Part shown: in pieces, positions 61,506 through 64,000 of the stretch
How positions within the stretch are numbered: position 1 is the stretch's first letter
Layout of the letters: each line of letters begins with the position of its first letter
Assembly: GCA_963822955.1 (NCBI GenBank)
Contig: CAWGJS010000002.1
Span: forward strand, 2,108,001 to 2,172,000
Length of the DNA: 64,000 bases
Direction of reading: 5' to 3'
Source: JAJYUU01 sp963822955
Lineage (GTDB): Bacteria > Actinomycetota > Actinomycetes > Streptosporangiales > Streptosporangiaceae
Program-made: the position numbers and the translations under genes
The notes under the pieces: generated by a model
Seen by the model: only the letters and a program-made list of their open reading frames with translations
What the model was told of the DNA's origin: nothing
Database searches by the model: none

Positions 61506-62483
61506 ATGCGGGCGGCGAGATGCTCTGCTAGTGGCGTGACTAATCAATCAGCTGCTGACTTCAACGCGCTGCCCGAGGACTGGGCGTCCGATCCCGGCCT
61601 GATCGCATCGCTCCGGGTCGATGACGACGACGAACATGACGACCCGGTTCTGCGCTGGCCGGACGGCCGGGTGGTCGACACATGGCGCGAGGACTACCCG
61701 TACACCGAGAAGATGACGCGGGACGAGTACGAGTACCTCAAGCGCCCGCTTCAGATCGAGCTAGTCAAGCTGCAGAACTGGGTCAAGTCCAACGGCCAGC
61801 ACATCGTGATCGTGTTCGAGGGCCGGGATGCGGCCGGGAAGGGCGGCACGATCAAGCGGTTCACCGAGCACCTGAACCCCCGCGGCGCAACCGTGGTCGC
61901 TCTGGCCAGGCCGAGCGAGCGCGAGCAGACCCAGTGGTACTTCCAGCGCTACGCACCGCATCTGCCCGCGGCGGGCGAGATCGTCATGTTCGACCGCTCC
62001 TGGTACAACCGGGCAGGCGTGGAGCGGGTAATGAGCTTCTGTACCGAGGAGGAGTACTGGGAATTCATGCGAGAGGCACCGGACTTCGAGCGCATGCTCG
62101 TCCGTTCCGGACTGCACCTGACGAAGCTCTGGTTCTCGGTGACGCGGTCCGAGCAGCGTACGCGGTTCATCATCCGCCGGGTGGATCCGGTCCGGCAGTG
62201 GAAGCTGAGTCCAATGGACATCGAGTCGCTGGACAAGTGGGAGGCCTACACCGATGCCAAGGAAGCGATGTTCCACTACACCGACAGCGCGCACGCGCCG
62301 TGGACGGTGGTCAAGAGCAACGACAAGAAGCGGGCCAGGCTCGAGGCGATCAAGCACGTACTGAGGAAGTTCGACTACGAGGGCAAGAACGAGGAGGCCA
62401 TCGGGGAACCGGATATGACTGTCATCGGGCCGCCGTCAGCGCTGTCCGAGCACAACCCCGACATCTCCTTCCCCAGCCTGTAG
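61506..62483 (+). CDS. ppk2: Polyphosphate kinase 2 (PPK2)
   Basis: A class I-type PPK2, ~315-325 residues, that moves phosphate between polyphosphate and ADP/GDP. Seen: Walker A GRDAAGKGG near residue 100, the lid-region Arg-rich segment, and Walker B VMFDRSWYNRAGVERVM near 155, then WKLSPMDIESLDKW and AKEAMFHYTDSAHAPW. Two starts are possible: ATG 61506 or GTG 61536, the latter starting the family text (NALPEDWA). No ppk1 or ppx gene is adjacent. Confidence 0.92.
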   Translation: MRAARCSASGVTNQSAADFNALPEDWASDPGLIASLRVDDDDEHDDPVLRWPDGRVVDTWREDYPYTEKMTRDEYEYLKRPLQIELVKLQNWVKSNGQHIVIVFEGRDAAGKGGTIKRFTEHLNPRGATVVALARPSEREQTQWYFQRYAPHLPAAGEIVMFDRSWYNRAGVERVMSFCTEEEYWEFMREAPDFERMLVRSGLHLTKLWFSVTRSEQRTRFIIRRVDPVRQWKLSPMDIESLDKWEAYTDAKEAMFHYTDSAHAPWTVVKSNDKKRARLEAIKHVLRKFDYEGKNEEAIGEPDMTVIGPPSALSEHNPDISFPSL

Positions 62484-62489
62484 GCCTGC

Positions 62490-63218
62490 GTGGATGAGCA
62501 GCTGTGGTCGCCCTATGACGTGATGGGCCCCGAATATCAGCAGCGAGCTGCTCACAGCGCGTACAACGCCCACTACGACCGTCCGGCAGTTCTGGCCGCG
62601 CTAGGACCGGTCCGCGGGCTGCGCGTCCTGGATGCTGCGTGCGGGCCAGGCCTGTACACGCAGGAACTCCTCGCCCGCGGTGCCGTGGTGATGGCATTTG
62701 ACGCCAGCCCGGTAATGCTGGAACTGGCCCGCGCACGGGCCGCAGGAAAGGCCCAGATCGATCAGGCCGTCCTCGGTCGGCCACTGCCCTACAGCGATGA
62801 CGTGTTCGACCTGATCGTCTGCGCACTGGCCATTCACTACGCCGATGATCGAGCTGCCGCCTTTGCCGAGTTCCGCCGCGTGCTGCGTCCCGGGGGCGCG
62901 CTCGTGGTATCCACTCAGCACCCGACCACGGACTGGCTGCGCAAAGGCGGGTCCTATTTCGAGCAGAAGCTGGAAACCGACATCTGGCACACCGAGTCTG
63001 GCGACCAGCCGGTGCAGTTCTGGCGCGAGCCGCTAGGCGCGCTGTGCGGCCATGCCACCGGCGCCGGATTCCTCATCGAGAAAGTCATCGAGCCGCTCCC
63101 CGCAGACACCATGCGCGGGCTCTATCCCGAGGATTACCAGAAGCTGATGACCGAGCCTGGATTCCTGATTCTCCGCCTCCTCAAGCCACGCGAGCCCATC
63201 GCAGCACGAGATCAGTAG
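62490..63218 (+). CDS. Class I SAM-dependent methyltransferase (UbiE/Tam-like)
   Basis: A 242-residue methyltransferase. Seen: VLDAACGPGLYTQELLARG (motif I near residue 47), FDASPVMLELARARA, DVFDLIVCALAIHYADDRAAAF, and LRPGGALVVSTQHPTTD. GTG 62490 lies 7 bases after ppk2, so the genes may be co-transcribed, though no ribosome-binding site is clear. The substrate is unknown. It converges on and overlaps the PBP gene by a few bases. Confidence 0.86.
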   Translation: MDEQLWSPYDVMGPEYQQRAAHSAYNAHYDRPAVLAALGPVRGLRVLDAACGPGLYTQELLARGAVVMAFDASPVMLELARARAAGKAQIDQAVLGRPLPYSDDVFDLIVCALAIHYADDRAAAFAEFRRVLRPGGALVVSTQHPTTDWLRKGGSYFEQKLETDIWHTESGDQPVQFWREPLGALCGHATGAGFLIEKVIEPLPADTMRGLYPEDYQKLMTEPGFLILRLLKPREPIAARDQ

Positions 63219-64000
63219 CGGGAGAGAAACGCCCTGACCTCGGGGCCAGCAAATTGAGCGCCATAACCGGCCTTGACCACCAGGCAGGCGACTGCGACGT
63301 CCCTTGACGGCTCGAATGCGATAAGCCAGCTGTTGGGCTGCCCTTGGCCGTTGACGTCCGCCGTACCGGTTTTCGCGTAGACGTCCGGGCCGAACCCGAT
63401 CGATGCAGCCGTGCCGCTGGTAACCACGGCCCGCATCATCTCCTTGAGCCACGTGTCCGTCGTGCCTGGGAGCGGCTTTGCAGTGACCAGGGGGCTACCA
63501 GCTGCCAGGTAAGGCTGCCGGAACGTGCCGCTGTCGATGGTGGCAGCAACCGAGGCCATCGCCAGCGGTGAAGCGGTCAGCGAACCTTCGCCGAAGGCTT
63601 CTTGTGCCAGTTCGGAGCCCGATGCTGACTGCGGGGCGTTGAAGTACCTCGTGGAGGCCCTGCCGATGCCGATGTTCCAGTTCCGGTCCAGGCCGAAGTA
63701 CTGCTTGGCTGTCTCAGCCAGACGGCCGTTGGTGAGGTGCTCGTACTGGGTGCTGAAGGCGTTATTGCAGGACTGCGCAAAGTCAGTAATGAACGGCGTC
63801 GATGGCGGCTCGGATTCGCCCTTGTCATTGTGGTAAGTGATCCCCTGAATCGTGACAGCCTTCGGGCACGCAACAGGGCTGTCGGGAGTGAGCACCCCTT
63901 CGTTGAACAAGGCAGTCGATGTGATGGTCTTCATCGTCGAGCCGGGTGCCACTCTGGCAGTGAGCGCGAAATCGTTGAAGCCGGCGTTATTGGCGACGGC
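63212..64000 (-). CDS. Class B penicillin-binding protein, 3' part only
   Basis: The C-terminal transpeptidase domain of a peptidoglycan synthase; the 5' end is beyond the right edge (ending here at ADVAANNAGF-type text near 64000). Seen: the active-site SxxK in APGSTMKTITSTALFN, the SCNNAF triad, and the KTGTAD box, in the correct order, with the usual VACPKAVTIQGITYHNDKG and LTASPLAMASVAATI. By pattern it is PbpA/class B-like. It overlaps the methyltransferase tail-to-tail by 7 bases. Confidence 0.9.
   Translation of the reverse strand, partial: AVANNAGFNDFALTARVAPGSTMKTITSTALFNEGVLTPDSPVACPKAVTIQGITYHNDKGESEPPSTPFITDFAQSCNNAFSTQYEHLTNGRLAETAKQYFGLDRNWNIGIGRASTRYFNAPQSASGSELAQEAFGEGSLTASPLAMASVAATIDSGTFRQPYLAAGSPLVTAKPLPGTTDTWLKEMMRAVVTSGTAASIGFGPDVYAKTGTADVNGQGQPNSWLIAFEPSRDVAVACLVVKAGYGAQFAGPEVRAFLSRY

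Noticed and set aside
1..64000. CRISPR arrays, tRNA and rRNA genes, insertion sequences, phage genes
   Set aside because: No spaced short repeats, no tRNA-like cloverleaf, no rRNA segments, and no transposase or integrase text was found on either strand.

Overview
The window is GC-rich, densely packed DNA with many GTG starts, 4-base ATGA/GTGA gene overlaps and no transposase, tRNA, rRNA or CRISPR array that I could see. Family content (ATP-binding LuxR regulators of the LAL type, an ECF41/SigJ-type sigma factor, a baeRF-type release-factor-like protein, a DUF4097 lipoprotein, LtrA, GH15 trehalase-like and GH3 enzymes, a FUSC protein, a CbpM-type DnaJ modulator) points to a high-GC soil actinobacterium, probably near Streptosporangiales or Catenulisporales. 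The genus cannot be fixed from this sequence alone.

Layout. 0.4-2.2 kb: a DHA2 drug/proton antiporter, frameshifted. 2.2-9.0 kb (minus strand): a tightly coupled stress operon dnaK-grpE-dnaJ/cbpA-cbpM-clpB-trxC. 9.3-12.0 kb: two truncated-looking regulators (LAL C-terminus, PucR C-terminus) and a FUSC membrane protein. 12.0-18.5 kb: a 42-residue zf-UBP-like small protein, a two-domain ABM-like protein, a TPR regulator, a secreted protein of seven 47-residue repeats with a strong terminator, a baeRF protein and a 3-hydroxyisobutyrate-dehydrogenase-like enzyme. 18.5-26.2 kb: a muconolactone-isomerase-like protein, a rhodanese/SufE pair, a methyltransferase and assorted small enzymes, ending in a GH15 enzyme. 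26.3-35.0 kb (minus): DUF4062-STAND ATPase with LtrA, a thiamine-diphosphate 2-keto acid decarboxylase and a LAL regulator. 35.3-43.8 kb: a lipoprotein and a divergent inositol/sugar catabolic cluster (two Gfo/Idh/MocA dehydrogenases, a xylose-isomerase-like TIM barrel, IolD, an MFS importer and remnants) around a candidate operator. 43.9-45.1 kb: four small membrane proteins in a row. 45.1-49.4 kb: SDR plus ECF41 sigma factor, and an Orn/Lys/Arg decarboxylase. 49.5-58.3 kb: a secreted/envelope group (DUF4097, GH3, acyl-CoA ligase, arylsulfotransferase-like, NlpC/P60-like, ricin-lectin remnant). 58.4-64 kb: alpha/beta hydrolase, a cluster of methyltransferases (two of them gutted), CMD-family protein, PPK2, and the 3' part of a penicillin-binding protein running off the right edge.

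Two themes cross the window. First, at least eight conserved genes are split by single-base shifts, often at short G/C runs, and rejoin perfectly if one base is added or removed; this looks more like a draft long-read assembly than biology. Second, a different class of lesions is not explained by single-base errors: several genes keep both conserved ends but have lost the middle, or are reduced to one end (two methyltransferases, a Cgl0159-type aldolase, a MocA dehydrogenase, a zf-UBP protein). These remnants often sit next to an intact member of the same pathway or fold, and one is fused in frame to an intact methyltransferase. I found no clear defence island or other wholly new system. The best candidates for new biology are the seven-repeat secreted protein, the six-gene chaperone operon with CbpM and TrxC, the DUF4062-STAND/LtrA pair, the small membrane-protein operon and the 42-residue zf-UBP fragment with a strong ribosome-binding site.
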